A stretch of DNA of 64,000 nt from Hygrocybe punicea (Eukaryota > Basidiomycota > Agaricomycetes > Agaricales > Hygrophoraceae). This document shows, one piece after another, positions 22,366 through 34,949 of the stretch; the first letter of the stretch is position 1; each line of letters begins with the position of its first letter. Made by a program: the position numbers and the translations under genes. The stretch is taken from NCBI GenBank assembly GCA_963556145.1, contig OY744465.1, positions 4,836,001 to 4,900,000 on the forward strand, written 5' to 3'. The notes below the pieces were generated by a model. That model was not told the origin of the DNA and searched no databases. It saw only the letters and a list, made by a program, of their open reading frames with translations.

Positions 22366-25300
22366 TTAACCCTGGGCTTGATGGACATCTCCTGTTTGGG
22401 TTTCTGCTATCCGCATAACCTCCATCAACACGGTCTGCTGTTCAATATTCAGAGAGGTGGTTGAAGACTGATAGCACAACGCGTTCCGCATTTGCAAGGC
22501 TAAGGAAGGCAGAGTTCAGAAACGGCTTAGACACAGGAAACAATGTATCCCCACCAGTCAAAGCTTGCTTGAAAGAGACATAAGGATTTACAGAGTCGAG
22601 CGGGCTGAAAAAGTATAGTTCTTCTTGGATATCAGAGTCGTCAGAAGACTCGTCATCGTCATCTTGTTGCTCAGCACCAGTCCTCCTTTCAGACTTTTCC
22701 CTGAGCCGCGCACCCTAAGGTTATTCGGTAAATATTCAAATCAGAGGCGTCGGAGGAATACATTACCTCGTTTGCCAGAAGTTCAAGATACGCAGAATCC
22801 TCGTTCCACACATCCTCTGAGACTGGTGTTAGAACGTAGTGCCAAAACGGTAATAACGGAGTTCACCATCGTTCTCGCTGAGATTGAGAAATTCAGAGTC
22901 ATCGACGGTGTCGTCATCATCTGATTCTTCTTCGAGCGCTTCTTCAAGTGCCTTTCGATCTGCCGTATGCACTCCTAAATAAAGTCACCAAATAGCGAAC
23001 ACAACACAAACCTTGCACGGCTTGTGGCAGATCCTTGAATATTTTCAAGGCTCCGGTGACAATACCAGACCACCCGTCGCTCAGAGTTTCAGGTATTGTA
23101 GACGGTTCCATTTCCAGCAATGCACACAGTGTTAAAATGCTCAACTTCTTGTCATGCACGCGTGGGAGATCTTTTGGGGAATTGATCGCAGCAAACCATT
23201 TATCGAAAAAGACGCGAGCCATTCCTGGTCGGGAGCTCTCCATGAGAAGGAGTGCTGCGTGAGGGTTGTAAAGGACTGCATTGATCAAAACTTCCAGATT
23301 TGCCAGGCGTAGTGCCGAGGTTTCAGCCTTGTCCAAATGATCCAAAGCGGTGATGATTATAGATTGCAATTGCTTTAGGACTTTGATAGGTAAGATGTTT
23401 TATCTGAGGAAAGGATTGACGCACATCATCTGCGTGACCCCGCATGTTGAGGAGCAAGGATTCCGCCAACTTCGACCCGTTGACTCGGTCGTTTTCGCCA
23501 AGTTGCTCACTCGTCATCGACATGGTATAAATTTCAAGAATCATGTGACGGTAGTCAGCACGAGCTTTGAAAACCTCCGTACCAAAGGAAACGAAGTTAT
23601 CAAGAGGCGGAAGCATTTCTGTTACAGAGGCGATATAAAATTTCAAATGTGGACTTGTAGATGAAATTGCACACCATCAAAGAAATCGATAGCATCTGAC
23701 TTGAGGAGATTATATGTCAATTCGAACACGGGCCACATAGCCGGGGAAATGCTGTGGAGTTTGAACGTCAAACTGTCGACCAAATCGTACATGTTATAGA
23801 ACAAATCTACAACGCACAGGATAAACAAAAACAAAACATAGATATCAACACGAAATCCGAACACTCACCGAAGAGTTTGTGCTCCAGGGTGAAAACGATG
23901 ATTGGGATAATGACATCTTGGACTTGGTTAAGTATTTCTGGCGACGATTCGACCGAAGAAACAATCTACCGATGCCAATATGGGATGAACAATAAGAAGC
24001 GCAAGAGAATGACGAAGCATACTGTGCCAATAGTTTTTGCCACACCCATTGCAGCGTAAGTTTTGTCATCGTCAGTATCAGACATGACGGAATCGATGTC
24101 TGTATGATGCGCATCGACCTCGTCTTGAGCAATATTCTCTCTTGCGAGGCGTAGATATGATTCACACTGGTAGAAACACGGATTAACGTCGTAAGTGCTC
24201 TTGAACAGTCAGCATTAATTCTGACGCACGAGGCGGGCGGTCAACTGGCCAGCAACGGGCAACAATTCGGTGTGAAAACGTTGAACCATGACCTCCATAC
24301 TATGATTGAGGATGTCCAGCTCGGTTTCATCCGATAGTTTTAAGAGGTCTGCAATTAAAGAAACGAGTTCCAGATTGTCATGAAAGATATCAGCAGTAGG
24401 ATACCTTGGATAACCTTGCCAACTTGTGGAGCGACAGCTTTTTGGACTGCAGAATATTTCGATGCGTTGTTCTTGAGAGTACGAAACAATGGACCACCCA
24501 CCTGATTCGTGAACAATAATCAATTCAGTCAACGCAAGAGCCGCCTGAACGCGGACAGGCAATTCAGGATCGTCTAATGCAGTAGCAACGGCTCTGAACT
24601 GGGTGTTCAAGTTCTGTGCCATGAGGAACGTTAGCGTCATTCTTGGGGGGAATTGAATGATAAAACCTCGTCCGAAGACCACACAATACCGCACTTTTGA
24701 ACCGTTCCCAAAACTTGACAAGCCTTTCCAGTAGAGAATTATCAACCTGCACCTCTTGTACCGCAGGAGGAATATCCAACATACAATTGTTCTCATGTAC
24801 GGTTCATTGCTAGAAAACTCAGGCAAGACATGTTGCAACATGAAATGCTCCACGTTGTTCTTCACTTCCGGGTGGCGTACGATGAAAGTACCCAACGCGA
24901 CCGTCATATTGAGAGCACCGTATCTCTGTGGGGGTGGAGAGTTCCTGCCAGTCATTGGTCGTCAACATAAGTTGTTGTCGCGTTGCTAAGGTTCTCGTGA
25001 AAAGAAGACTCACGACTGCAATATGGTATTGATGAAGCCAACAATAGGCATGAAGGTCGCTTTCGTTCTATTGCTTACCATCGACACAAGGAAAGTGGTC
25101 GCCGAAGAACCGAGGGTGGCATAATCCTCGTATTCATCTGAGCGAAATGTAAGCAAGCTGTGCCATCAAAGGGCCGATACATTTTCGCACCAACCGACAA
25201 CCGGACAAAATCAATCGGGTCATTGTCCCAAAGCTCTTTCTTCAACGGTGTGAACATCAGCTGAGGGAACACAAAAGACGAAACCAATGTTTCAAAATGA

Positions 25301-26633
25301 GGCTTGAGTAATTGCCACGTCGATTTAGGCTTGATGCTGTCACACTGTATGAGAGTAAACGCGTTCAAGAGAGACAAAGCACGAACCATTCTGTGAAGAA
25401 CTGGAAGATTTGATGCTGACATTTCCTGGACAGCCACGCCCGACCCGACATAAAGAATTCCACCTGTTGAAGGTAGATCTTGAATATTTCGGGAGCAAAT
25501 GTGATAACAAAATGTTCCGCAAAGGCATTGTACTCCTTTTTCAAGACACTGGGAAGCTGCGATGGATTTCCGAAACTAAAAAAGCACCCTGGTCACCAGA
25601 CATAAGAAATACAGAGCTAAGGCTGACAACGGACCGGTGGAACAAACGCCCAAGAGTATAATAGGCCCACTTTTTGACTTTCCACCACTCGCTACGTTCT
25701 CGATCCTCTTCATCCTCAGGTACGACCTCTTTCGGGATTTGCATATTGACGACTGCAAAAAGCAATCGACCCCATGGAACTAGGCTCTCCGGACTTTGTT
25801 GATGCTGGCTAAGGTGAAGTGCTATGCTGGTCTTGTAAGTTTTTAATATCAGATGTAGCATCGTTGGAATTTCCTGAGATGTGCTTGGAGGCGTCGATAT
25901 TATCTGAGTCGCGATGTTTACGAGGGTAGGGAAGAGTTGTGCGACCACTTCAGGCAAGATGTCTCTTTTTTGACTAAACCTATACCGCTCTAGCGTTATT
26001 GAAGGATACAGCGTATAGAGCGAATAAAGCTCACCTGAAAGCTCTGACAGACTCCAATGCAGCTACACATCCGGCGCCGACTTCCCTTATATCCCCACTG
26101 TGAAGCAAGATCTTCACATGGTCTATGAGTCCAGGCCACTGGGCGGGGAAATCGTTGGCAACAAGCGACTTGAAGGCGCTGGCAAGCTGCAACGTGACAC
26201 CTCGTGAAGGAGACGCCGCAAGCAAGCGTAGGATGGACGACTTGAGTGCATCGCGGTCCGATGCGGGGATGGGCACCTGATCTGGTCGTCTGGGGGTGGA
26301 ATCAGCGAAAGAGTAAGACGATTGGATTCGGTTCTTGAGATATACAGCACAAGTTTGACGAGTTGACCTACGGGGAGTTGTCAGAGCGTACAGCGCCTCG
26401 AAAAACGCGTTTGACACGTACAGATCTACATTATCGGCTGCGATGATTTGAAGCAACGCCTTCACCATGCCCTCCTCCCCGCTAATCTGATATTGGCATA
26501 AGTCAAACGAAGCTAAGCAGCTGCAATGGTGATACAATAATACCTTGCGGATTTGTAACTCTGCAGCTTTGCGAACATTTGGATCAGGATTGTACGTCGT
26601 CGCGAACAAATTTGACAGTGTCTGCAAGTCCAT
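22366..26633 (-). CDS. Importin-beta family karyopherin, importin-7/8 (Nmd5/Sxm1) type
   Basis: Long multi-exon gene. The start MDLQTLSNLFATTYNPDPN at 26633 is followed by VRKAAELQIRK and, across introns, EGMVKALLQIIAADNVD and AVYLKNRI, the importin-beta N-terminal domain that binds Ran-GTP. Next come SILRLLAASPSRGVTLQLAS and LVANDFPAQWPGL, then HEAT repeats through 23,000 (WWKVKKWAYYTLGRLFHR, KPHFETLVSSFVFPQL, DNDPIDFVRLS, RYGALNMTVALGTFI). Near the C-terminus are two acidic stretches (ESDDDDTVDDSEF and DDDDESSDDSD), as in importin 7, then FFSPLDSVNPYVSFKQAL and the end at 22366. Role: carries ribosomal proteins, histones and other cargo into the nucleus. Small exons make individual borders uncertain. 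Confidence 0.9.
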
Positions 26634-26926
26634 GTTGTCTGTGCTCTGAGTTTGCAGGGGGTGTCAGGATTCGCGTTAGGCTTCTGAGAGCCAACTCACG
26701 TCAATGGTTGCGGTAAGAATCAGCAAAGGTTGGTAGTTAGATTCAGAGATAAGAACAAAAGGCCACTAAAAATTGACCCCGAACACGTGCAGCAGGTACC
26801 GGTGGAACAGCCTCACTACCAATTAATGACATAAATAATGAGTGGGAATGCAGACGACAGACTACCGAGGTAAAATAACGGAGATACATAATAGCACACG
26901 GCAACTTGAGGTTGCAGCCGAAAAAA

Positions 26927-28125
26927 TTAAGACGTATCGAGAAGATACCGCCATAGGCCGAACAACAGGTTGACTAGAAAACCCACGACAAGGCCCATTT
27001 GCATGCGTTTTCTGTTGGTGAGGATTAATTCCGATAGCAGAATGCAGTGGCGGACTCTCACGAGAATATTACAGTGCCAGGTGACTCGTGTTCGCTACCG
27101 TCCTCCCAGAAAACAGGTAGTCTAGGCTTTCGCATAAAAAAGAAGGGAAGAATCGGGAAGAGGAACCCAAGCACGATCCCCTGGAGGACGGAGGAGTTGG
27201 AGGAAGACGATTGTGACAGGGATGCTGTGCCTGCATTATCGAGAGAATCGATCCATTGCTCTTCGAGGGCTCGAGCATGTTCATCATCTGCGTGTGAATG
27301 CTTTTACTTGAAGGGCCCATACATACATGAATCAAGCGGGAAAACATACATTCTTCCTCGGTCTCAAAGTCCGTATCCAGATAATTTGACGATGACTGAC
27401 TATGAAACTGGCGGCGAAAATTTGCAATATCTGATTCGGAGAATCCAATGGACGTCAGTCGATCGAAGCCTCTTGCAGGCTGGAGTTGTGCTGTCTTGAT
27501 GAGGGTCAGCGCATGTTCAAGACAGCAACGTCCCAGTATCCGGGCTTTTGCGACAGGGTATTGTTCCCTGACGTCGGGATTCGAACGTCAGGCCCACGGG
27601 AGTGTCTTATTTCTCGCAGTTTGCACAGGACGAAGAGTTGAATGAGGCACCTTACCTGCAACTTGTCTTCTTCACGATCTTCACCTATTTCTATCCTAGG
27701 GCCGATTGAACAGTGCAGCCATGTGGTAGCTGAGACTGTCTGCTCTTCTTCGTCGCCCTCTTCTGCGGTTGCGCGCATCTGACGTTCTTCCAGAGATGTA
27801 AGCCAGGAGTACAAAAACGTCCCATCAGTCAAGAGTCGGCCAGAATGGATAAGTCGAACACGCCGGTCATTAATCTGCGGCCTGGCATCCCGAATCTAGA
27901 GTTACAGTCCAGGCCGAGCGACACAGGTAAAACCTGAACGAATGAACTGACGGTTGCCTTCACGTCCCGAACGGTGTCTTTGGGGTTGACTTGCAGAACC
28001 AGGTCCGCAATACCCTCTGTAAACCGAATGGTGAGCTCTCTGGATGGTTCGGGTACTTGGGGCACTTCTTCAAAGGATTCCACGGCACGTTGCTTGCCTT
28101 TGGCTTTAGCGCTAAGTGGAATCAT
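26927..28125 (-). CDS. DSC E3 ubiquitin ligase complex subunit 3-like protein
   Basis: Exons on the minus strand encode an N-terminal ubiquitin-like fold (ELTIRFTEGIADLVLQVNP, then after a short intron INDRRVRLIHSGRLLTDG). A linker with CSIGPRIE follows, then GFDRLTSIGFSESDIANFR and SSSNYLDTDFETEEE, and EHARALEEQWIDSL. The C-terminus holds two hydrophobic segments, VLQGIVLGFLFPILPFFF and MQMGLVVGFLVNLLFGLW. This is the DUF2407 plus DUF2407_C architecture of Dsc3. In fission yeast the Golgi Dsc complex ubiquitinates SREBP precursors and orphan membrane proteins. The start MIPLSAKAKGKQRA is at 28125; the stop is at 26927-26929. Divergent from KIN17 with 105 bp between starts. Confidence 0.85.
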
Positions 28126-28230
28126 CGAGGGTGCTGACGTAACTTTGGCCCAGGCTGTTGCACATCACCACCAAACACTGGAACCTTTACTCGAGCTACA
28201 CTTCAAGATATAACATATATATTGCCCAAT
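28126..28230. promoter_or_regulatory. Compact divergent promoter between Dsc3-like and KIN17 genes
   Basis: The 105 bp between two ATGs must serve both genes. The sequence includes a TATAACATATATATTG run 10-30 bp before the KIN17 ATG. This is an inference from layout only. Confidence 0.45.
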
Positions 28231-29271
28231 ATGCCGCGTGCAGAAGGTATACAACATTCTGGTTTACTCTAAACCTAGCAGCTAATCTGCATCTGTAGTT
28301 GGAACACCCAAATACCTGGCGAACAAGATGAAATCGAAAGGCTTGCAGCGCCTACGATGGTACTGCCAAGTGTGCGAAAAGCAATGTCGAGACGAGAACG
28401 GATTCAAATGTCATGCTGCGTCCGAGTCTCACCTGCGGCAGATGCTGGTCGTAGGAGAGCACGCCGGCAAACATATCGCTGATTTCTCGGCCCAGTTCCA
28501 AGGCGAGTTTGTGGCTTTGCTTTCTCGAAGGTGCGACCTGAAAAACGTTGGAATTCATAACTCACTCATCATGAGATTGTTTATCAGATTTGGTACAAAG
28601 CGAGTCAGAGCAAACCAGGTATATCAGGAGTACATTTCGGACAAACACCACCTTCACATGAACTCCACACGTTGGGTCACTCTCACCGAGTTTGTCAAGC
28701 ATCTTGGCCGGAGTGGTGTGGCTAGAGTAGACGAGACGGAGAAGGGGTGGTTTATCGCATGGATCGACAACAGCCCCAAAGCCCTAGCCAAAGCGGTACC
28801 TTTCCAAGCTCCTTCCTTTCGAATCATCACTGATGTCCCAAATTATTGTAGGAGGCGTCTCTGAAGAAGGAACGGGCGACAACGTCGGACGAGCAGCGCG
28901 AGCGCTTGCTGATCGCAGAGCAAATTGAACGCGCAGAAGCCGAAGCTGGTCCCTCAGACTCTTCCTCTTCCAGTACGCCTCCTGCGGATGAAGGTCTCAA
29001 GCGCGACGAGGGAACAGATAAAGTCGTCCTATCCTTTTCCAGATTATCCGCCCCAGTACCCAAACCATCCCCAACTCTGAAGCTCAATCCACTAAAAGCT
29101 AAGCCTGTCGACAATCCGTTGAAGGCTAATCCTCTCAAGCGGACGATTGCGACACCAACAAGGGTTGAAGAAACTGGGAAGAAACGGTCGCCGATGACAG
29201 CTGCTGAGAGGTTGATTATGGAAGAACAGGAGAAGAAGCGGAGACGAATGGACAGGGAGAGTTTCTCATAG
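28231..29271 (+). CDS. KIN17 DNA/RNA-binding protein
   Basis: Exon 1 is only 16 nt (28231-28246, MPRAE). Exon 2 starts at 28299 and reads VGTPKYLANKMKSKGLQRLRW, then the C2H2-type zinc finger CQVCEKQCRDENGFKCH...SESH. After an intron ending at 28590 comes FGTKRVRANQVYQEYI and HHLHMNSTRWVTLTEFVKHLG, then GWFIAWID, the winged-helix domain of the family. The last exon begins EASLKKERATTSDEQRERLL, is rich in charged and Ser residues, and ends MEEQEKKRRRMDRESFS at 29271. The C-terminal SH3-like KOW tandem of animal KIN17 is missing, as in many fungi. Family roles: DNA replication and repair, pre-mRNA processing. Confidence 0.9.
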
Positions 29272-29680
29272 AGCTGTTCGGTTCACTGTGACTGTGAGAA
29301 TTCGAAGTTCTGCCTTGATATTGTAATATCCACCTTTGAGACCTACCTTAAAATGTGTGTACACTGAACCGGTCGATGCTGAGATAGGGACAAAGAAAAC
29401 GTTCGTCGATGACAGCCAGTGAGAATTTGCAAGGCAGGGACGTCTTATGAGTGATGTTGTGCCTGTGTTACTGAACCCGACCGCGAGGTACAATACACCA
29501 CCACGGCTTGGCAGTTCGACGGCTTTGTTCAAGGTGTTACGGGATTTAACGTTCTTTCCAAAAGCAAATTCAATTGGTCAGAGCGCTCAGTCCGGATTCA
29601 ACCTGACAGGGCTTATCTCCGGTATTAAGACCTACAAAGGCACAGCCAACAACCGCCTTTCGTCTCTCCCAACGCCCATC

Positions 29681-32600
29681 ATGGCTGCCTCTTACTCCAC
29701 CGTACCACCAAGAGAGTTTGACCACGAGCTGACTCCGACCTCCTTCAAGGCTGGGCCTTGGAATGAACAGCTCGACGATGTCCCCTTCAACCCCGTACGT
29801 TTCCAAGCAAGACTATTAACGGCGCCCAGCGCTCACCCACCCAAATATGCCCCCCAACAGTATCGGGATGCCTCCTCTACTAATCTCAACTCTACCAGGG
29901 CCGACACCCCTTTGTACCCCAATTACACCGAGCCTGAACTCCCTCTCCACTCCGACCTTAAAATGCTGCCTAAACCAAAGTCGCGCAGAAAGAAGGTATT
30001 ACTAATCACCGCCTTTGTCGTCGTTGCCGTTGCAGCCGCAGTAGCTATTCCGCTTGCGCTCCTCTTGAAGCCGAAGTCACACTCGTCAAAATCCACGGGA
30101 AACCCATCTGGATCTCCCAAATCCACTGGCGCCACCTCAGGTACTAACGGTAGCGTCGTGACTATGGACAATGGCACCACCTTCATATATGTCAACAACT
30201 TTGGAGGAGATTGGGCAAGCGATCCATCAAAACCTTTTGCTACTGGGGGGAAGGCACAGAGCTGGAGCCCTAGGGTAGGAGGGGAAGACTGGGTTTGGGG
30301 ACGAGATGTTGCTCGAGGAGTAAATCTCGGGTGAGTTTTGTATACCATTTTGTCCTCTTGGCAATTATGTATTTACGATGGTTTAGAGGTTGGCTGGGTA
30401 AGTTCACCAAGTAGGAGTAAATCATTCAATGACTGAACTATTTCCCTCAAGTCACCGAACCTTTCATTACCCCGGCCCTGTACGAAAAGTACTCCAACAG
30501 AAGCCCGCCAGTCGTCGATGAATGGACACTTTCAATAGCCATGGGTTCAAACCTGGCCGTAGAAATGGAACAACACTACTCTACATTTATTGTTAGCCGT
30601 TTCAATTTTGGAAAATGGCTAGCTAACCCATTCACACGTTTCGTAGACCGAGGTTGACTTTGCCAACATCGCCGCAGCTGGATTAAATTACGTTCGTATC
30701 CCGCTTGGATTTTGGGCGATCGAGGCCGTGAATGGTGAACCCTTCTTGGTTGGGACATCCTGGAAGTACTTCCTTAAGGCGTATGTCACCGACTTGCCTT
30801 TGTTCCAAAGTCACTCAGCTGACAACTTTCTGTTAGCATTGAATGGGCGAGGAAGTATGGTATTCGTATATTCTTGGATCTACACTCTCTTCCCGGTCAG
30901 ATTTTCTTACAACCCCCACAAGTGATTTACTCATTGTGCATGATTAGGCAGCCAAAATGGATGGGTAATGTGTTTTCTACCATATATCGTGTTCGTTTAC
31001 TGATCTATTTTTGTTCTTCCTATAGAATCATTCAGGGAAAAGTGGGCAATTTTCTCTATCACATACTCGTCCTGTTTTCTAATCTGTTATTCTGCACAGG
31101 TGGTTCCGTAAACTTGTACAACAATTCGTCTGTTTGGGGTTTGATGGTCACTAACTCAATCTGCTATCACACAGCATGAACGGCGTCATGGGAATTGCCA
31201 ATGCTCAACGCACGTTGACGTATCTGCGCATTCTGGCCGAATTCGTCAGCCAAGAACAATATCGTGATGTTGTTGGGGTGTAAGTCATTATTCTCAATTT
31301 TGTTGTCAGAATACCGTCTCTGATCATGCTTGCGGTGAAAAAAGATTGGGTATTGTCAACGAGATACTCTGGGCCACCGTTGGGCAAGTAAGTGTGCAAA
31401 GCTTCTACCTGGAAGCATACAATGCCATTAGGAATTCGACGTACGTTTTTTTTGTCGTTGTTTTTTAGCGAGACTTCAAGTAATTGATCATCTCAAGCGG
31501 GCTTGGAGCTGGCAACGGACCATATATAGCAATACACGAAGGTTTTCAAGGCGTAAGTCACGTCATCGTCTTTACACCCCATCCTCTGACATCGCTGGGT
31601 TTTTAAAAAAAGCCTGCCCTCTGGGCTGGGTGAGTTGGAATTTATACATATGTGGACCAAACCTAGGGAAACTGAATGATTGTCTTTTGCAAGTTTTCTC
31701 GCTGGCGCAGATCGGTTGACCTTAGATCAGCACCCCGTAGGTTGTTCTCCACTCCCGATGTTCACGACATTAAGCAGATCCCCCCCTTCAAATACCTGCA
31801 GTACCTAGCATTTACCGGCGACACAACCAGCACGTAAGCACGGTCATTGATCCCCCACATAAAATACATATTGATGTCCTTTTAATAGTCCCGATCAGAT
31901 GGCCGTCAAGCCTTGGTAAACCTTGTTTCCTCATCTTCCGTCATTTCCCACATCTCATTTCTAATGTGATTCTCTGAAGCGCTTGGGCTATAGCTACAAA
32001 TCAGTCTTCCCTTGCATTTGGCGTGACAGTTGGCGGAGAATTCTCTTCGGCCATCAACAACTGTGGTTTATGGTAATATCGATCATTGCATGATTATGCA
32101 TTGCAGCCATTCACGTTTCTCACAGGCTCAGCGGTATAGGATCGACGCCGTCATCTCCTAACTGCAATTTTTGGGATGACTGGGCTGTATGGATGATCAA
32201 TTCTTGAAACGGTTCCTCCGATGAACGCCTCTTCCTTGTAGAACTATGATCAACCAACCGTCAATGCTCTCCGACAAGTTACTCTAGCATCTATGGATGC
32301 CTTGCAAAACTTTTTCTTCTGGACATGGAAGATTGGGAATTCGACGGTACTGGGGACGTCGTCTAGTCCCCTTTGGCATTATCAGTTGGGACTGGCTAGG
32401 GGGTGGATTCCAGCGGGTATAGTTGTCCTCCTTGCCACTTTGTCATTAGCCCTCGATTGAAGGCATATTGATAGATCCTCGAGAGGCGATTGGACATTGC
32501 GCTTCGGTCCTGGCCTCCAGTCAGATCTTTAGTGGGACATATGCGCCAGCCGCTACAGGAGGAGTGCGGAATTTTTCCTTTCCGATTTTGCATTATATAG

Positions 32601-33058
32601 TGATGTCTGACATGCTGCTTTATTCAGCCCGGAGCAGGAACAATTGACCCAGCACAAACCTCCTCCCATGTATTCCCCCCGCCAACGCTGGCGCCTTCGT
32701 TCACGGGAACGCAAATCGCTCTTCTACCAACATACACTGCCACGGGGACTGTCAAAACACTTTTCGCACCGACATTTACTGCAGCACCTAACGCCGCCGT
32801 TGGGAACGGGTGGATGAATAATGCAGATACAGCATTGGCTTACGTGTGAGTTCTCTCGTGTGCTCCACTCTCTCGCTTCTCGCGTTGTTAGGTATTGGAT
32901 AGCTGACCGTGGCTGGATTCTACAGACCTGTCGCTGGCTGCTCCTATCCAGAGTGAGTTTGAGTTTGTCCTTACTTGACGTGATTCATGTACCTTACCGC
33001 CATTTAGTGCGTGGAATGCCGTCAACGCGACGCTTCCGACAGCTGTCTGCACTGGCTA
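29681..33058 (+). CDS. Membrane-anchored GH5 exo-beta-1,3-glucanase
   Basis: Highly split gene with well over a dozen introns. Exon 1 (29681-30331) encodes a cytoplasmic N-terminus of about 105 residues, a basic stop-transfer (KPKSRRKK), one membrane helix (VLLITAFVVVAVAAAVAIPLA), a Ser/Thr/Gly linker and the start of the catalytic domain (WVWGRDVARGVNLG). Later exons give GWLVTEPFITPALYE, FANIAAAGLNYVRIPLGFWA, YGIRIFLDLHSLPG, GIVNEI (acid/base Glu), FLAGADRLTLDQHPYLAF, VGGEFSSA (nucleophile Glu), NFFFWTWKIGN and PLWHYQLGLARGWIPA. The type II topology places the enzyme at the plasma membrane facing the wall, where it trims beta-1,3-glucan. The stop TAG is at 33056-33058. The enzyme domain is followed by a Pro/Thr-rich tail. 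Confidence 0.9.
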
Positions 33059-33325
33059 GAGAAAGAACATGTTGATGAACTGACGGAACTGATGGACAAT
33101 TTATAGACTATCTCACTTGCACCATTCTTGGTTTAGTTTGGGACGAATGCTGTTTCCCGCATACACGGACACTGTCTTGCATGTACCCTTGCTGGAAAAT
33201 ATCTTTCTCAGACTTGGTTTGCTTTCATATACAGAGTGGTCTCGCTCTCAAATTGTAATCTGAACCATGTTAATCATATTCAGTCGTTTCCCCCGTTGTA
33301 CATTCCAGTCAGATAACTTTGAAAA

Positions 33326-34057
33326 CTACGGATCGCCCACCGTTACCTCTGCCACCATCCAGATACATTCACTGGCGTCCACGTCCACGTCTTGAATTTC
33401 TCGAAATCTCATCTTGGTATACAACGCCTTTGCACTACTGTTATCTGGTCTAACGCGCAGCGCTACGACTTTGACTGGTGGAGTCTGCGAGGTCATGGCA
33501 CTGGCACTCGCGTCAAGATTTTTCCGTACCCAGGCAAACCCAGCGTCAATCAATTTTTTCCCCACTCCCCTCCCTCTATGAGTTGGATGAACCCACATGG
33601 CGAACAACGCGTATACCGATGCATTTTCGTGACCGATAGTTCCTTCAAGTTTGGGCGGTGTGAAAGCCAAAGGAAGCAATGCATCCGGTGCTAGGATCGT
33701 CAACGTTCCCACCCAATCTTCTTGGGTACCCTGGCGAATACCATCATACTGGCGGCCGTTGCTGTCGTCGTCGCGACTTGAAGATGATGCGACAGCATCG
33801 GCGTCGGCGTCGGCGTCAGCTACTGAAGATGCTATGATGACAACCCTGTCGCCCCCGTGTTGTGAGCTTATTCGTGAACGCCATTGAGTTTCGGTGAATG
33901 CGGATTCTCGTTGGTGGGTTGACGAGAAACAGTCAGGGTTGGTACGCAGCGCGAGTAGACGAAGGGCAGCGTAATTGACAATGTCGGATTGTGTGGGTTG
34001 TTCCGATATGAGGAAAATGTCGTAGTGGCATGGGATTCCAGACATTTGAGAGAGCAA
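33326..34057 (-). CDS. GNAT family N-acetyltransferase
   Basis: Single open frame of about 243 residues. The acetyl-CoA binding motif A is YALFAMWVHPTHRGRGVGKKL (core RGRGVG), preceded by a beta strand after EDWVGTLTILAPD. The C-terminal strand is KVVALRVRPDNSSAKALYTK, as in GNAT motif B. A low-complexity ADADADAD stretch sits in a variable loop (GCx repeat in the DNA near 33805). The start is either MLSQMSG at 34057 or the second Met of that run. The substrate cannot be told. It lies head to head with TAF6, 176 bp between starts. Confidence 0.82.
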   Translation of the reverse strand: MLSQMSGIPCHYDIFLISEQPTQSDIVNYAALRLLALRTNPDCFSSTHQRESAFTETQWRSRISSQHGGDRVVIIASSVADADADADAVASSSSRDDDSNGRQYDGIRQGTQEDWVGTLTILAPDALLPLAFTPPKLEGTIGHENASVYALFAMWVHPTHRGRGVGKKLIDAGFAWVRKNLDASASAMTSQTPPVKVVALRVRPDNSSAKALYTKMRFREIQDVDVDASECIWMVAEVTVGDP

Positions 34058-34233
34058 GCGAGGTACTCACATTGTGCCCGAGCTCAGCGCTCAACATAGA
34101 GCTTAGAGGTCTCAGGTCACATGCCAGTGTATGCAAGTCTACTGCCATCCCAAGCTCTGCGTCAAGCCGCCATTATTATTATTATTATAACCTTTGCAGC
34201 CTCCCTTACCTGGGTTACGGTTTACCCAACGCC
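34058..34233. promoter_or_regulatory. Divergent promoter between GNAT gene and TAF6
   Basis: 176 bp lie between the two assigned ATGs. An ATTATTATTATTATTAT run lies at about 34172-34190, some 45 bp before the TAF6 start. A good GTGAGT donor near 34070 leaves open a small upstream GNAT exon (MLSAELGHN), which would shorten this interval. Confidence 0.35.
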
Positions 34234-34916
34234 ATGAGCAAGTCCAAAGCTCGAGGAATAATACACCCTCAACACGCTGGCGTCTACAAACCAGATTCCG
34301 TTCGAGTAAGAATACAAAGCGAGTACACCCCGGTTATTCTCATATTTTCACCAGGATGTGGCAGAGTCTCTTGGTATCACAAGTATATCAGATTCAGTGG
34401 TATCTGCCTTGGCGAGCGATATCGAGTACAGGATCCATCAGGTTATCGAGGTACCTGCCAATATTCATCGTCCAATTTATTGACTAACATTGTTTACAAT
34501 GATGCAGGAAGCATCCAGGTTCATGCGGCATGGTAGGCGAACCACCATGACCACCTCGGACATCGACCAGGCCCTGCGCGTCCTGAACATCGAACCCCTC
34601 TATGGACACTCCTCCCATAATCCTCCAACGTTCCGTCGCGCCCTCCCTTTTCCACAATTCCCAACAGCAGGGCCAGTGTACTTTGTGGAGGACGAGGAAA
34701 TCGATTTTGACCGTGTATTGAGAGAAGAAAAAATTGCACTTCCAAAGGGTGTTAGCTGGACGGCACACTGGCTTGCAGTTGAAGGTGTCCAGCCATTAAT
34801 TCCTGAAAATCCACCGGCCATCCCAAGGGACTTCGACCAAGAAACCACAATACCACCTCCGCAACCAAATGGCAGCAACATTTTTCCTCCAACACCTCCC
34901 TCCCCAGCGGCCAAAA

Positions 34917-34949
<33 letters not shown>

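Noticed and set aside
27560..27600. GGGATTCGAAC, reverse complement of a tRNA T-arm
   Set aside because: It lies in the DSC3-like gene, and no clover-leaf can be formed around it.
33651..34536. Plus-strand ORFs across the GNAT/TAF6 junction
   Set aside because: Shadow frames of the GNAT gene, or TAF6 exon 1 read through introns.
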